A DNA stretch of 64,000 nucleotides from positions 1,984,001 to 2,048,000 of the forward strand of contig NZ_JAUSUT010000001.1 of NCBI RefSeq assembly GCF_030814215.1, read 5' to 3'. The notes below the pieces were generated by a model. It was not told where the DNA came from and made no database searches. It worked only from the letters and a program-made list of their open reading frames with translations. Source of the DNA: Amycolatopsis thermophila (GTDB lineage Bacteria > Actinomycetota > Actinomycetes > Mycobacteriales > Pseudonocardiaceae). The position numbers were made by a program, and so were the translations under genes. Below, one piece after another: positions 53,473 to 62,625 of this stretch. Within the stretch, counting starts at the first letter, position 1. Each line of letters opens with the position of its first letter.

Positions 53473-55033
53473 GCAGGAACCGCTGCACCTTGCCGCTCGG
53501 CGTCTTCGGCAGCTCGTCGACGAAGTGGACCTGACGCGGGTAGGCGTGCGCGGCGAACTCCGTCTTGACCAGCTGCTGCAGCTCCGCGACCAGCGCGTCC
53601 CCCGGCTCGGCGCCGGGACGCAGCACGACGAACGCGACCAGCACCTCGCCGCGCAGCTCGTCCGGCAAGCCGACGACGGCCGCCTCGGCGACGGCGTCGT
53701 GCTGCAGCAGGACGCTCTCCACCTCGAACGGCCCGATGCGGTAGCCGGCCATGAGGATCACGTCGTCGTCGCGGGAGGCGAAGGTGAAGTAGCCGTCGGC
53801 CGACTTGGTGGCGACGTCGCCGGTCAGGTACCAGCGGCCGTCCGCGGAGAACCGCTCCGCGGTGCGGTCGGGGGCGTCGCGGTAGCCGGTGAACCACATC
53901 AGCGGGCTGCCGTCCAGGTCGATGGCCACCCGGCCCTGCTCCCCGGCCGGCGCGGGCTCGTCGGCGTCGGCGCGCAGCACCTCGGCCCGCCACCCCGGCA
54001 GGGCGCGGCCCATCGACCCGCGCCTGAGCTCGCCGCGGATGTCCGGGTGCCAGCCGTTCGCGATCACCATGCCCAGCTCGGTCTGGCCGTAGTGGTCCAG
54101 GATCGGCACCCCGAACACCTTCTCGGCCCACTCGATGACGTCGGGGTTCAGCGGCTCGCCCGCGGACGAGCAGTGCCGCAGCTTCAGCCCGTCCGGCACC
54201 GGCACGTCGGCGTTGCGCAGCGCCCGGTACACGGTGGGCCCGGCGGTGAAGTTGGTGACGCCGAAGCGTTCCAGCACCGAGTAGGTCAGCTCCGGGGAGA
54301 ACCCGGCGTGCAGGAGCAGGCTGCGCTGCCCGAGCGTGAGCGGGCCGATCACGGCGTAGTACAGGCCGTACGCCCAGCCCGGATCGGCGGCGTTCCAGAA
54401 CACGTCGTCCGCGCGGTGGTCCAGGCCGTACTCCTGGTACATCCGGAACGCGGCCAGCGCCCGCGCGGGGATCGGCACACCCTTCGGCGCACCCGTCGTC
54501 CCCGAGGTGAACAGCTCGACGATCGTGCCGTCGCCGCCCACGGTCTCCGGTTCCGGCTGCGGTTCGGCACGCAGCAGGTCGGCGAACGCGAGGTCGTCCC
54601 CGCTCGCCTCGCCGGTGACGATCACCTGGCGCTCGCCGGGAACCTCGGCCAGCTTGGCGCGCTGCGACGGGTCCGCGACGACCACGCGCACCCCGCCGAC
54701 CCGGGTCTGGATCGCGGGCGGCGCGAACGCCGTGAACAGCGGCACCTGCACCGCGCCGAGCCGCCAGATCCCGAGCACCGCGACGACGAGGTCCGCGGAC
54801 TTCGCCATCAGCGTGGCCACGCGGTCACCACGGCCGATCCCGAGACCGGCCAGCGCGGTGGCGAAGCGCGCGGACGCGTCCCGCAGCTCGCCGAAGGTCA
54901 GGTCACGGCTGGTCAGGTCGGGCTCGACCACCGTGATCGCGACGTCGTCGGCCGGGTGGTCGTCGCACAGGAGCCGGGCCACGCACGCGTCGGGCCGGTC
55001 GTACCGGGACAGCAGGTCGGCAGTGCTCGTCAT
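53459..55033 (-). CDS. Acyl-CoA synthetase, acetyl/medium-chain type
   Basis: The 524-residue ANL enzyme is read from ATG 55033. It has VELFTSGTTGAPKGVPIP as P-loop near 167-184, AADPGWAYGLYYAVIGPL, the HYGQTELGM motif near 320, LTGDVATKSADGYFTFASRDDDVI at the hinge, and PKTPSGKVQRFLLRK with the catalytic Lys at the very end. The DPGWAYG feature resembles acetyl- and medium-chain acyl-CoA synthetases. It activates a short or medium carboxylic acid; substrate not predictable. It is divergent from the next small membrane protein over 96 bases. Confidence 0.9.
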   Translation of the reverse strand: MTSTADLLSRYDRPDACVARLLCDDHPADDVAITVVEPDLTSRDLTFGELRDASARFATALAGLGIGRGDRVATLMAKSADLVVAVLGIWRLGAVQVPLFTAFAPPAIQTRVGGVRVVVADPSQRAKLAEVPGERQVIVTGEASGDDLAFADLLRAEPQPEPETVGGDGTIVELFTSGTTGAPKGVPIPARALAAFRMYQEYGLDHRADDVFWNAADPGWAYGLYYAVIGPLTLGQRSLLLHAGFSPELTYSVLERFGVTNFTAGPTVYRALRNADVPVPDGLKLRHCSSAGEPLNPDVIEWAEKVFGVPILDHYGQTELGMVIANGWHPDIRGELRRGSMGRALPGWRAEVLRADADEPAPAGEQGRVAIDLDGSPLMWFTGYRDAPDRTAERFSADGRWYLTGDVATKSADGYFTFASRDDDVILMAGYRIGPFEVESVLLQHDAVAEAAVVGLPDELRGEVLVAFVVLRPGAEPGDALVAELQQLVKTEFAAHAYPRQVHFVDELPKTPSGKVQRFLLRKS

Positions 55034-55129
55034 GAGCCGTATGTTTCCCGCCGTCGCCACCCCTTGCCACCCCCGGATGGGGGCCGATCCGCGTCTGGTG
55101 CCCGCGCCCGGCGAGTGCTGGAATGTCCT

Positions 55130-55534
55130 ATGCGGATCAGGGATCCCGAGGAGCCGGTGGCGGCGCAGCGCCGGCTGGTGCTGGTGGGCGTCGCCGGGTT
55201 CGCGGTGGGCGCCGGGCTGATCGGGGTGCTCTGGGCGTCGACGTCGGCGGTGGACGGTCCGACCGCCGACGCGAAGGCCGCGTGCGCCGCGCTGGCCCGG
55301 GCCGATCCGCTGCCCGAGGGCCGGGTCGGCCGCGGCACGCTCGGACCGGGGGTGCTGCAGCACATCATGGCGGCCGACGCGCTCGCGGCGGCGGCCGCCG
55401 AGGTCAGTTCGACCTACAACGACCTCGCCGACCACATCGACGGCGTTCGGCGGATGGCGTTGAGCCTCAACTTCGCCGATCCGCAGGGTCAGCGCCACCT
55501 CGGACAGGCCCGCGAACTCTGCGCGACGATCTGA
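55130..55534 (+). CDS. Small membrane-anchored hypothetical protein
   Basis: The 134-residue protein has an N-terminal charged part, one membrane helix at about 16-36 (LVLVGVAGFAVGAGLIGVLWA) and an outer helical domain with a Cys near each end (KAACAALARADPLPEG, ARELCATI) that could pair. No family is recognised. The ATG at 55130 is the first start inside the good coding region; the long open frame before it is the shadow of the acyl-CoA synthetase. It converges with the lipoprotein gene. Confidence 0.62.
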   Translation: MRIRDPEEPVAAQRRLVLVGVAGFAVGAGLIGVLWASTSAVDGPTADAKAACAALARADPLPEGRVGRGTLGPGVLQHIMAADALAAAAAEVSSTYNDLADHIDGVRRMALSLNFADPQGQRHLGQARELCATI

Positions 55535-55537
55535 GCG

Positions 55538-56173
55538 CTACTCGCCGCTGCCCTTCTGGATGGTCTTGACGGTGAGCTGGTCACCGGGGATCTTGTCGCT
55601 CGCGCACCCGGTCGTGGACACCTCGACGAACATCGACGCCGTCTCCTGCGGCGGGTAGACCCGCAGACCGCGCACCGGCTGCGGCTGGCACGTCACCGTG
55701 TCGTAGTTCTGCACGTTCACGAAGCCGATTTCGGCGAACGCGGTGTCGCCCTTGTTCAGCGTGAACGCGCCGCCCTTCTCGCCCTGCCGCACCGCGGCGG
55801 GGCCCACCTGGTGCCCGTCCTCCCCGGCCACGTAGGAGACGCCCGGGAAACCCTGGATGACGCACGGGTGGTCACTCGTGTTGGTGAAGACCAGCGGCCG
55901 GTAGACGGTGCCGGCACCGGCGTCGCCCTGGCCGAGGGTGAGCTTGAGGTCGGCGGACTTGCACAGCGTGTCGCCGCTCTTCGTGCTGGTGGCGGCGTCC
56001 GGCCGGCTGGTCGCGGGACTCTCGGACGGCGCGCTCGACGTGGTCGCGGGCGTCGTCGGCGCGTTCGCCTGGTTGGTGTTCTCCGTGCCGGCCGTGCCAC
56101 AACCCGCCACGACAGCCGCGAGCGCGGCCGCCGACACCCCCAGCCCGATCCGCAGTGCGTTCACTCGAACCAC
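55538..56173 (-). CDS. DUF4232-type lipoprotein
   Basis: A 211-residue protein is read from GTG 56173, seven bases after a GGGAGGGG site. The signal peptide ends with lipobox VVAGC, after which a Ser/Thr/Pro-rich linker of about 45 residues leads to a beta-sandwich domain at about 70-205 (LKLTLGQGDAGAGTVYRPLVFTNTSDHPCVIQGFPGVSYV), the DUF4232 pattern common in actinobacterial lipoproteins. Four Cys may form two disulfides. It should be anchored outside the membrane. Function unknown. From the stop side it abuts the convergent small membrane protein gene. Confidence 0.86.
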   Translation of the reverse strand: MVRVNALRIGLGVSAAALAAVVAGCGTAGTENTNQANAPTTPATTSSAPSESPATSRPDAATSTKSGDTLCKSADLKLTLGQGDAGAGTVYRPLVFTNTSDHPCVIQGFPGVSYVAGEDGHQVGPAAVRQGEKGGAFTLNKGDTAFAEIGFVNVQNYDTVTCQPQPVRGLRVYPPQETASMFVEVSTTGCASDKIPGDQLTVKTIQKGSGE

Positions 56174-56325
56174 GATCTTTCCCCTCCCTGTGCTGATCGG
56201 AGCACTACCCGGAGGACGTCCGGTCCACACGCCGGGTTGCGCCGGTCACGCGATTTGCCGACCAGCCGCGGCGACATGCGGTGAAACTACAACAAGGGAG
56301 GTGGGGCCACCCGTCGAAATGTCCC

Positions 56326-56943
56326 CTACATGGGCATTCCGACCCAGCTCAGGCACTGCCAGCGACCGTCCAGGCCGGTCTCCAGCTCCACGATGCCGGT
56401 GTTCGGGATCAGGCCCTGGTCGGCCAGCTCGGGCCGCACGTTCGGGGCCAGCCACTCCGCGCCGAGCCGGATCAGCCCGCCGTGGCTGACCAGCACCACG
56501 ACTCCCGTCGACCGGGTGAAGTCGTGCCTGCGGGTGAGGTCGCGGATCGCCGTGGTGAACCGGTCCCGGGCCTGCTCGCCCGTCTCGCCGCCGGGCATCG
56601 GCACGTGCAGCTCCCCGCGCGTCCACGCCCGGACGACGGACATGTACTGCTCGATGGCCGCCTGGTCGTTGCGGCCCTCCAGATCGCCGACCACGATCTC
56701 GTGCACGCCCTCGACCCGCTCGACCGGCAGGTCCAGTGCTTCCGCCAGCGGCGCGGCGGTCTGCTGCGCGCGGGTCGCGTGTGAGGCGTAGACGGCCTGC
56801 ACCGGTTCGGTCGCGAGCTTCTCGGCCAGCTGCCGCGCCTGCTCGCGCCCCAGTTCGGTGAGCGGCGGACCGGGCAGCGCCGTGTCCAGTTTCTTCGCGA
56901 CGTTGGCCGGGGTCTGCCCGTGCCGGACCAGGTACAGCTTCAC
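56326..56943 (-). CDS. Histidine phosphatase-family protein (phosphoglycerate mutase-like)
   Basis: The 205-residue enzyme has the RHG motif YLVRHGQTPAN at residues 4-14, an Arg in SHATRAQQTAAPLAEAL, and the second His in VVLVSHGGLIRLG. The catalytic His8, two Arg and the later His are all present, so it should form a phospho-histidine. Family members of this length act on varied phosphate esters, not only phosphoglycerate. It follows pheA with an ATGA overlap, the same pair as Rv3837c/Rv3838c of mycobacteria. Confidence 0.9.
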   Translation of the reverse strand: MKLYLVRHGQTPANVAKKLDTALPGPPLTELGREQARQLAEKLATEPVQAVYASHATRAQQTAAPLAEALDLPVERVEGVHEIVVGDLEGRNDQAAIEQYMSVVRAWTRGELHVPMPGGETGEQARDRFTTAIRDLTRRHDFTRSTGVVVLVSHGGLIRLGAEWLAPNVRPELADQGLIPNTGIVELETGLDGRWQCLSWVGMPM

Positions 56944-57854
56944 GCCTGCTCTCCTCTCTGCACCGCGGCGACCCAGCCGGCGGCGTCGGTGAAGTCCTCG
57001 TTGCGCGCGTCCGGTTCGACGGTGGCCGGCACGCCGTCGGCGCGCGCGAACGAGCCCAGGAACCGGACATCACGGCACCGGCGGCGCAGCGCGGCGAGCG
57101 CGTCGGCGATCCGCGGCTCCGCGACGTGCCCCTCGAAGTCGATGAAGAACCGGTACTCGCCGAAGTTCTGCTTGTTGGGGCGGGCGTCCAGGCGCGTCAG
57201 GTTGATGCCGCGGGTCGCCAGTTCGGTGAGCAGGTCGGCGAGGGTGCCGGTGCGGTTGGCGGCCGCGGCGACGAGCGACGTGCGGTCGGCGCCGGTGGGT
57301 TCGGGCAGTGCCACCGGGGGTTTGCGCAGCAACAGGAAGCGGGTGCGGGCGTCTCGCACGTCGGCGACCTCGGTCGCCAGCACCTTGAGCGGATAGTGTT
57401 CGACGGCAACCGGTGCCGTCACCGCGGCGTCGAACTCGCCCGCCTGCACGGCGACCGCGGCCGCCGCGGTCGATCCGGCGGCCACGGCGCGCGCTCCGGG
57501 GAGGTTCGCTTCGAGCCAGTGGCGCACCTGGGCCAGGGCGTGCGGATGGCTCGCCACAGTACGGATTTCGCCGACGTCCTCGCGGGTGAGGACGCTGAAA
57601 TGCACCGGTAGCAAGGCTTCCGCAACACCGATCAACGGGTCGTGCTCGGCGAGGCCGTCCAGCGTCGCGGGAACCGCGCCCTCGACGGAGTTTTCGACCG
57701 GCACGCACGCCGCGTCGGCCCGTCCCGTGCGCACGGCGTCGAGCGCCTGCGGGATCGTTTCGGCGGCGAGGAGTTCGTCCCCGGCGGTGGTGAGCGTGCG
57801 GGCGGCCTGCTCGGTGAACGTCCCGACCGGCCCGAAGTATGCGATCCGTGACAC
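56940..57854 (-). CDS. pheA: Prephenate dehydratase
   Basis: The 304-residue cytosolic enzyme converts prephenate to phenylpyruvate in phenylalanine synthesis. The catalytic part, about 1-190, starts RIAYFGPVGTFTEQAAR, has VPVENSVEGAV near 55 and the essential Thr in DARTRFLLL near 173. An ACT domain follows at about 200-285 (GTLADLLTELATRGINLTRLDARP), which binds phenylalanine for feedback inhibition. No chorismate mutase domain is attached. It leads a two-gene operon with the histidine phosphatase gene. Divergent from the macro-domain gene over 97 bases. Confidence 0.95.
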   Translation of the reverse strand: MSRIAYFGPVGTFTEQAARTLTTAGDELLAAETIPQALDAVRTGRADAACVPVENSVEGAVPATLDGLAEHDPLIGVAEALLPVHFSVLTREDVGEIRTVASHPHALAQVRHWLEANLPGARAVAAGSTAAAAVAVQAGEFDAAVTAPVAVEHYPLKVLATEVADVRDARTRFLLLRKPPVALPEPTGADRTSLVAAAANRTGTLADLLTELATRGINLTRLDARPNKQNFGEYRFFIDFEGHVAEPRIADALAALRRRCRDVRFLGSFARADGVPATVEPDARNEDFTDAAGWVAAVQRGEQA

Positions 57855-57951
57855 GCGGACAGGCTACGCACCGCGCGGGATGCTGGTCTGTTCAGGCATT
57901 CGAGTGGGCCACGCGGTTACGTGCGGTCCCGTTTTTTGGCATGGTGTAGGG

Positions 57952-58566
57952 GTGACTGCCGAATCGGGCACCCAACCCACCGGCAAGCGAACGGAGGACC
58001 AGGTCGCTCCCGCAACTCCCGCCCTGGTGCTGTGTGCCGTCGACGAACCACTCGCCCGCGCATGGCGATCCGTTGTGGACACCATGACGGGATCCGTGCG
58101 CGTGCACCGGGGTTCGGTGCTGGACGTGGTGGCCGACGCCGTGGTGAGCCCGGCGAACTCCTTCGGCTGGATGCGCGGCGGGATCGACGCGGTCTACGCG
58201 CGGGCGTTCCCGGCGGTGGAGCAGAACGTGCGCAGCACGATCCTCGCCTACCACGGCGGAGAACTCCCCGTGGGCGACGCGGTGGTCGTGCCGACGGGCG
58301 AACCGGCCCCCGCGTGGCTGATCAGCGCACCGACGATGCGCGAACCGGGCGAACGCCTGCCCGCCGACACGGTGCACCCCTACCTCGCGGCTCGGGCGGT
58401 GTTCCTGCAGTGGCGGGACGGAATCCTCGAGCAGGGCGTGGCGGTGCGATCGGTCATCGAGACGATCGCGATGCCCGGCCTGGGCACCGGCGTGGGCGGC
58501 GTGACCCCGGAGACGTGCGCGCGCCAGGTGGCGGCCGCGTGGGAGGAGGTCTTCCGGCGGAAGTGA
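57952..58566 (+). CDS. Macro-domain protein, ADP-ribose-binding type
   Basis: A 204-residue protein is read from GTG 57952; upstream frame sequence is the antisense of pheA. The core has VHRGSVLDVVADAVVSPANSFGWMRGGIDAVYARAFP near 51-87, the macro-domain substrate loop with Asn and Gly-Gly, then GDAVVVPTGEPAPAWLISAPTM and late MPGLGTGVGGVTPETCARQV, the second phosphate-binding loop. It may bind or hydrolyse ADP-ribose derivatives. The usual Asn-Ala-Ala-Asn is Ser-Pro-Ala-Asn. No partner ADP-ribosyltransferase gene is adjacent. Confidence 0.82.
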   Translation: MTAESGTQPTGKRTEDQVAPATPALVLCAVDEPLARAWRSVVDTMTGSVRVHRGSVLDVVADAVVSPANSFGWMRGGIDAVYARAFPAVEQNVRSTILAYHGGELPVGDAVVVPTGEPAPAWLISAPTMREPGERLPADTVHPYLAARAVFLQWRDGILEQGVAVRSVIETIAMPGLGTGVGGVTPETCARQVAAAWEEVFRRK

Positions 58567-58590
58567 GCGGAACTTCCCGGAGGTAGCGCA

Positions 58591-58629
58591 CCTTGACCGG
58601 CGTTCACCCCGGTCCTTGACCGCCGTTCA
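58591..58629. promoter_or_regulatory. Near-identical direct repeats upstream of coaA
   Basis: CCTTGACCGGCGTTCA at 58591-58606 and CCTTGACCGCCGTTCA at 58614-58629 differ at one base and are spaced 23 bases start to start. They lie in the 237-base stretch between the macro-domain gene and coaA, where I see no gene. They may be operator half-sites or tandem TTGACC -35 boxes. Confidence 0.5.
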
Positions 58630-58803
58630 GCGACGACGTGCTGCGCGGGCCGTCCCCCACCGCGGCCGGGGGCGGGAAACCCCCTGGCCGGGTGTGCGTG
58701 TAGAAGGTCACAGCGCATTCACGCGCGGTAAGCCCTACCGTTGAAGCTGCGTTACGGAGATGTCGACGCCAGCCAAGCCCAGCGACGGGCAAGGAGTGTG
58801 GGA

Positions 58804-59736
58804 ATGCCACGGGTACGTGAGCTCAGCCCGTACGTCGAGCTCCATCGGGAGCAGTGGCGGGAACTGCGTCGCAGCACCCCGCTGCCACTGACCGCCGAGG
58901 AGTTGCGCCGGCTGCGGGGGCTTGGGGAGCAGATCGACCTCACCGAGGTCGCCGAGGTCTACCTTCCGCTGTCCCGCCTGATCAACCTGCAGGTCGCGGC
59001 CCGGCAGCGGCTGTACGAGGCCACGACGACCTTCCTCGGCGAGGACTGCCGCGGCACGAAGGTGCCCTTCGTGATCGGCATCGCCGGCAGTGTCGCGGTC
59101 GGCAAGTCGACCACGGCCCGCATCCTGCGCACCCTGCTGGCCCGCTGGCCCGACCACCCGCGCGTCGACCTGGTCACCACCGACGGGTTCCTCTACCCGA
59201 AGGCCGAGCTGGTCCGCCGCGGCATCATGCACCGCAAGGGCTTCCCGGAGAGCTACGACCGCCGCGCGCTGCTGCGGTTCGTCTCCGACGTCAAGTCCGG
59301 CGCCGATGCCGTCAGCGCGCCGGTGTACTCGCACCTGGCCTACGACATCCTGCCCGGCGAGGAGCAGGTCGTGCGGCGGCCGGACATCCTCATCATCGAG
59401 GGCCTGAACGTCCTGCAGCCCGGCCCGAGCCTGACCGTGTCCGACCTGTTCGACTTCTCCATCTACGTCGACGCGCACATCGAGGACATCGAGCGCTGGT
59501 ACGTCGAGCGGTTCCTGAAGCTGCGCAGCACGGCCTTCGCCGACCCGGCGTCGCACTTCCACCACTTCGCGACCCTGGACGACGTCGAGGCCCGCGGCGA
59601 GGCGCGGCACCTGTGGCGCACGATCAACGAGCCGAACCTGGTGGAGAACATCCTGCCGACCCGGCCGCGGGCGACGCTCGTGCTCCGAAAGGACCCGGAC
59701 CACAGCATCAACCGGGTGCGCCTGCGCAAACTGTAG
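58804..59736 (+). CDS. coaA: Type I pantothenate kinase
   Basis: The 310-residue kinase catalyses the first step of coenzyme A synthesis, phosphorylation of pantothenate. It has [14 protein letters not shown] near the start, the P-loop [15 protein letters not shown] near 94-108, [11 protein letters not shown] near 125, and a [18 protein letters not shown] segment, the CoaA pattern; the length equals that of mycobacterial PanK. ATG 58804 follows an AAGGAG site; an in-frame ATG-like start at 58741 is less likely. The direct repeats upstream may belong to its promoter. Confidence 0.95.
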   Translation: MPRVRELSPYVELHREQWRELRRSTPLPLTAEELRRLRGLGEQIDLTEVAEVYLPLSRLINLQVAARQRLYEATTTFLGEDCRGTKVPFVIGIAGSVAVGKSTTARILRTLLARWPDHPRVDLVTTDGFLYPKAELVRRGIMHRKGFPESYDRRALLRFVSDVKSGADAVSAPVYSHLAYDILPGEEQVVRRPDILIIEGLNVLQPGPSLTVSDLFDFSIYVDAHIEDIERWYVERFLKLRSTAFADPASHFHHFATLDDVEARGEARHLWRTINEPNLVENILPTRPRATLVLRKDPDHSINRVRLRKL

Positions 59737-59862
59737 GCGCCTCCTCGGCCGAATGGCTGAGTCCGCCACCCGAGCGGTAACCGGTTGGCCGATACCGCGC
59801 GCACCTCGCAAACCGCACCCTGGTTACAGGAAATACGCCCTGACCAGGGAGGAGGCACGCCG

Positions 59863-60036
59863 ATGCTCGGGATCATCGCCACGTGGATCGGTGCCGTGCT
59901 GGGGATCACGGTGCTGCTGGTGATGGCGTTCGGTGCGTTCGTCCTCGATTTCGAAGACGCCCTCGCCGAGCACCGCCGCAGCCGTCGCCGCCGGATCGAC
60001 GCCGTCGTCCCGGACAGCCCAGCCGCGGTCCCCTGA
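59863..60036 (+). CDS. Small single-span membrane protein
   Basis: The 57-residue protein starts at an ATG preceded by GGGAGGAGG. Residues 3-28 form a membrane helix (GIIATWIGAVLGITVLLVMAFGAF), followed by an acidic then Arg-rich tail (HRRSRRRRIDAVVP). No family is recognised. The strong ribosome site and clean topology support a real gene. It lies 126 bases after coaA and converges with the next gene. Confidence 0.6.
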   Translation: MLGIIATWIGAVLGITVLLVMAFGAFVLDFEDALAEHRRSRRRRIDAVVPDSPAAVP

Positions 60037-60065
60037 CCCTCCGTGACGGGCGCCGCCGGCCCCGG

Positions 60066-61544
60066 TCAGTCCTCCGGCCCGGCGTCCAGCTCGTCGAGCG
60101 CCGCGGTGTAGTCGTCGAGGTCGAACTCCAGTTCGTCGTCCTCGGTGTAGGTCAGGTGCTCCTCGAGCACCGCCGTCAGCTCGGCCAGCACCTCGTCCCG
60201 CTCCAGGCCGGCCTCGGTCAGTCGCTGCGCCGCCGCCCAGGCCTCGGCCGGCTCGCCGTCCCACAGCTGGTCGACGACCGTGGTCAGCGCGACCGCCCGC
60301 AGTTCGGAGTCGTCGTCGCCCTCGAACTCCGCCGCGAACTCGGCCAGCACCAGCATGCGGCGCTCCTCGGGGTCGGACGGGTCGAGCTCGACCTCGTCGT
60401 CCTCGGTCTCCACCGTCAGCGACGGCAGCGCGAACTGGCGGCGTTCGAGCAGGTCCTGGACGTCCTCCGGGGTCAGGTCCTCCGAACCGGCCAGGTAGGC
60501 GTCCAATGAGGATTCCGAATCCGGCTCGCGGTCGTCCAGCCGGTCCTCCACCGCCTCGACCAGTGCGGTGAGGGCGTCCTCGGGCAGGCCGTCGCGGTCG
60601 CCGAACACCCGCGCCCACACCGGCAGCAACTCGGCCATCGCCGCGTCCTGCTCCCCGGTCAGCTCGATCTGCCCGTCGTCCACGAAATCCACAAAGGACT
60701 CCAGCTTGGCCGGGCCGACGCGCAGCGGGCGGTGCGGGTCGTGCTCCATGCCGAACTCGATCAGCCGCAGCGCGACCACCCGGGCGTCCTCGGTGTCGCC
60801 GATCTCGTCGCCGGCGGCGGCGAAGAACGAGTCGATGACCTCGGCCTGCTCCTCGACCGACAGCGGCTCCGGCTCCTCGGCCTCCGCCGGCTCGGGCAGG
60901 GTGCGCAGCCGGGCCAGCGCGAGCGCCCGGAACCGGACGAAGTCCTCGCCCACCTCGGGCTCGGCCTGCCACTCGGTGCCGGCGAACGCGTCGGCGATGA
61001 CCTCGTGCGCGGTCTCCGCACTGATCTCTTCGCTGGTCACGGCGCCTTCGACGCCCCGCAGCTCCGCCAGCACGTCCCGCGGCGACTCGACGATCGCCGC
61101 GTCGGTGACCCAGCCGCCGAAGCTGCCGTAGTTGATCGACACGACCAGCCCGTGGTCGCCGAACGACACCAGCACCGAGCTCTCGTCGCCGTAGACGTCG
61201 GTGGTGCGCCAGCACTCGCCCGGGGTGGCCCGGTTCAGCCGGGACGCCCACGCCGGCTCGGGGAGTCCGAACTTCTCCAGCGCCAGTCCCGCCGCCTCGC
61301 GCTGGTCCTCGTCGGTGGCCAGGACCCGCAGTGCGGCCAGCGGCGCCACCAGGCGCTCCGGCTCCGGCGTGGACGCGGCGAGGTCGATGAGACCGGCCGC
61401 GAGGTCGTCGTCGGCCTCCCACCACTCGCCGAGGATCTCGGAGGTGACCAGCTCGACGCGGGTCGGATCGGCGTCGTTCCCCAGCTCGGCGAAGGCGTTC
61501 AGGACCTCGTCGAAGGGGGTCTCCAGCTGCGGCACCTCGGTCAT
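60066..61544 (-). CDS. Uncharacterised acidic protein, module B' of a tandem duplication
   Basis: The product has 492 residues from ATG 61544 (MTEVPQLETPFDEV); an ATG three codons earlier is possible. I do not recognise a function. It is highly acidic, predicted soluble, and shares a chain of motifs with the product of 62626-63804: VELVTSEILGEWW, CWRTTDVYGDESSVL, RPLRVGPAKLESF and LPVWARVFG. The final 110 residues, very rich in Asp and Glu, are not present in that paralogue. No signal peptide, membrane helix or Cys cluster is visible. It follows module A' by about 50 bases. Confidence 0.7.
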   Translation of the reverse strand: MTEVPQLETPFDEVLNAFAELGNDADPTRVELVTSEILGEWWEADDDLAAGLIDLAASTPEPERLVAPLAALRVLATDEDQREAAGLALEKFGLPEPAWASRLNRATPGECWRTTDVYGDESSVLVSFGDHGLVVSINYGSFGGWVTDAAIVESPRDVLAELRGVEGAVTSEEISAETAHEVIADAFAGTEWQAEPEVGEDFVRFRALALARLRTLPEPAEAEEPEPLSVEEQAEVIDSFFAAAGDEIGDTEDARVVALRLIEFGMEHDPHRPLRVGPAKLESFVDFVDDGQIELTGEQDAAMAELLPVWARVFGDRDGLPEDALTALVEAVEDRLDDREPDSESSLDAYLAGSEDLTPEDVQDLLERRQFALPSLTVETEDDEVELDPSDPEERRMLVLAEFAAEFEGDDDSELRAVALTTVVDQLWDGEPAEAWAAAQRLTEAGLERDEVLAELTAVLEEHLTYTEDDELEFDLDDYTAALDELDAGPED

Positions 61545-61596
61545 GAGGCCCATAGTGGCACCAGCGGCGCCCCGCCCCGCGCGCGGGACCGGCGTT

Positions 61597-62610
61597 TCAC
61601 TCCTTGGGCAGCGCGATGCGGGCGTTGCGGATTTCGGTGATCAACCGGACCTTCCGGCGGTGGGTCGCGACCAGTTCGGCGAGGTAGGGCGCGAACTCCG
61701 AGGGGCGGCCGACCGTGCGGTACAGGGTGCGTAGCCGGCGCAGCGTGCGGGCGGCCTCGCGGTAGTGCTCGACGGTCTTGCGGCCGATCAGCTCCTCGAC
61801 GTGCCGGCGGTGGACCTCCAGCAGCTCGGCGGCCTCGTCGCAGCGGCCGGCCGCGGCCAGGGCCCCGATCAGCTCGTCGGCACGTTCCGGCGTCGGCTCG
61901 CGCTCGAACTCCGCCCGCTGCAGGCCGAGCACGTCGTCGGCCAGCTCGGTCGCGGCCGGGTCCTGCTTGAGCGCCCGTGCCGCGTAGGTGATCGCCTCGC
62001 TCGTGCGGCCCGCCGCCCGCAGGACGCGCACGATCCGCAGGCTCGCCTCCATCCGCGGCAGCTGCCGGGACAGGATCGCGACCAGGCCGTCCACGTCACC
62101 CGAGATCTCCACGAGCTGCTCGTGCAGCCGCTCGGCGACGGCCCGCGTCGCCGAGTCGCGCCGCGCCTTGTCGACGTGGGACCGCAGGTGGGCCAGCCCG
62201 GTCTCGCCCAGCGCGGCGGCGAAGTCGGGCAGCTCGATGCCCGGCCCGTCGAAGGCGAACCCGGCCAGCCAGTCGGCCAGCTCGACGGGGTCCGGCGGCC
62301 GCGCCGCGCAGGCCCGCGCGTACAGGCCGAGCGCGCGCCGCAGCTCCGGGCCGTCGCCCTCGTCCCGGCTGATGCGCTCCACCGTGCGGCGGGCGAGCGG
62401 GGCCACGTCGGCGCGGGTGCCGGAATCGAGCAGGCGCTGCACGGTGTCCAGCACCGGGCCGACCGCGCTGGGTTCGGGGTCCCGGCCAGGCGTCCCGGCG
62501 CGCTCCTCGAGACGGCTCCGCAGCTCCGGATCGCGCTCGGCCTGCTCGTACAGCAACCCGGCGAGCGTCTCGGGATCGAGGGACTTCAGGTACGCGCGGA
62601 GATCCGTCAC
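61597..62610 (-). CDS. Uncharacterised helical repeat protein, module A' of a tandem duplication
   Basis: The product has 337 residues from GTG 62610 (MTDLRAYLKSLDPETLAGLL); an ATG three codons earlier is in frame. It is all-helical and TPR-like (MEASLRIVRVLRAAGRTSEAITYAARAL, AGRCDEAAELLEVHRRHVEEL). The C-terminus YREAARTLRRLRTLYRTVGR and THRRKVRLITEIRNARIALP resembles the end of actinobacterial SWIM zinc-finger proteins. No SWIM Cys/His pattern is present here. The 3' partial gene at the window edge encodes a close copy of this C-terminus. Function unknown; protein-protein contact is the best guess. Confidence 0.7.
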   Translation of the reverse strand: MTDLRAYLKSLDPETLAGLLYEQAERDPELRSRLEERAGTPGRDPEPSAVGPVLDTVQRLLDSGTRADVAPLARRTVERISRDEGDGPELRRALGLYARACAARPPDPVELADWLAGFAFDGPGIELPDFAAALGETGLAHLRSHVDKARRDSATRAVAERLHEQLVEISGDVDGLVAILSRQLPRMEASLRIVRVLRAAGRTSEAITYAARALKQDPAATELADDVLGLQRAEFEREPTPERADELIGALAAAGRCDEAAELLEVHRRHVEELIGRKTVEHYREAARTLRRLRTLYRTVGRPSEFAPYLAELVATHRRKVRLITEIRNARIALPKE

Positions 62611-62625
62611 CCCGCACATCCTGGC

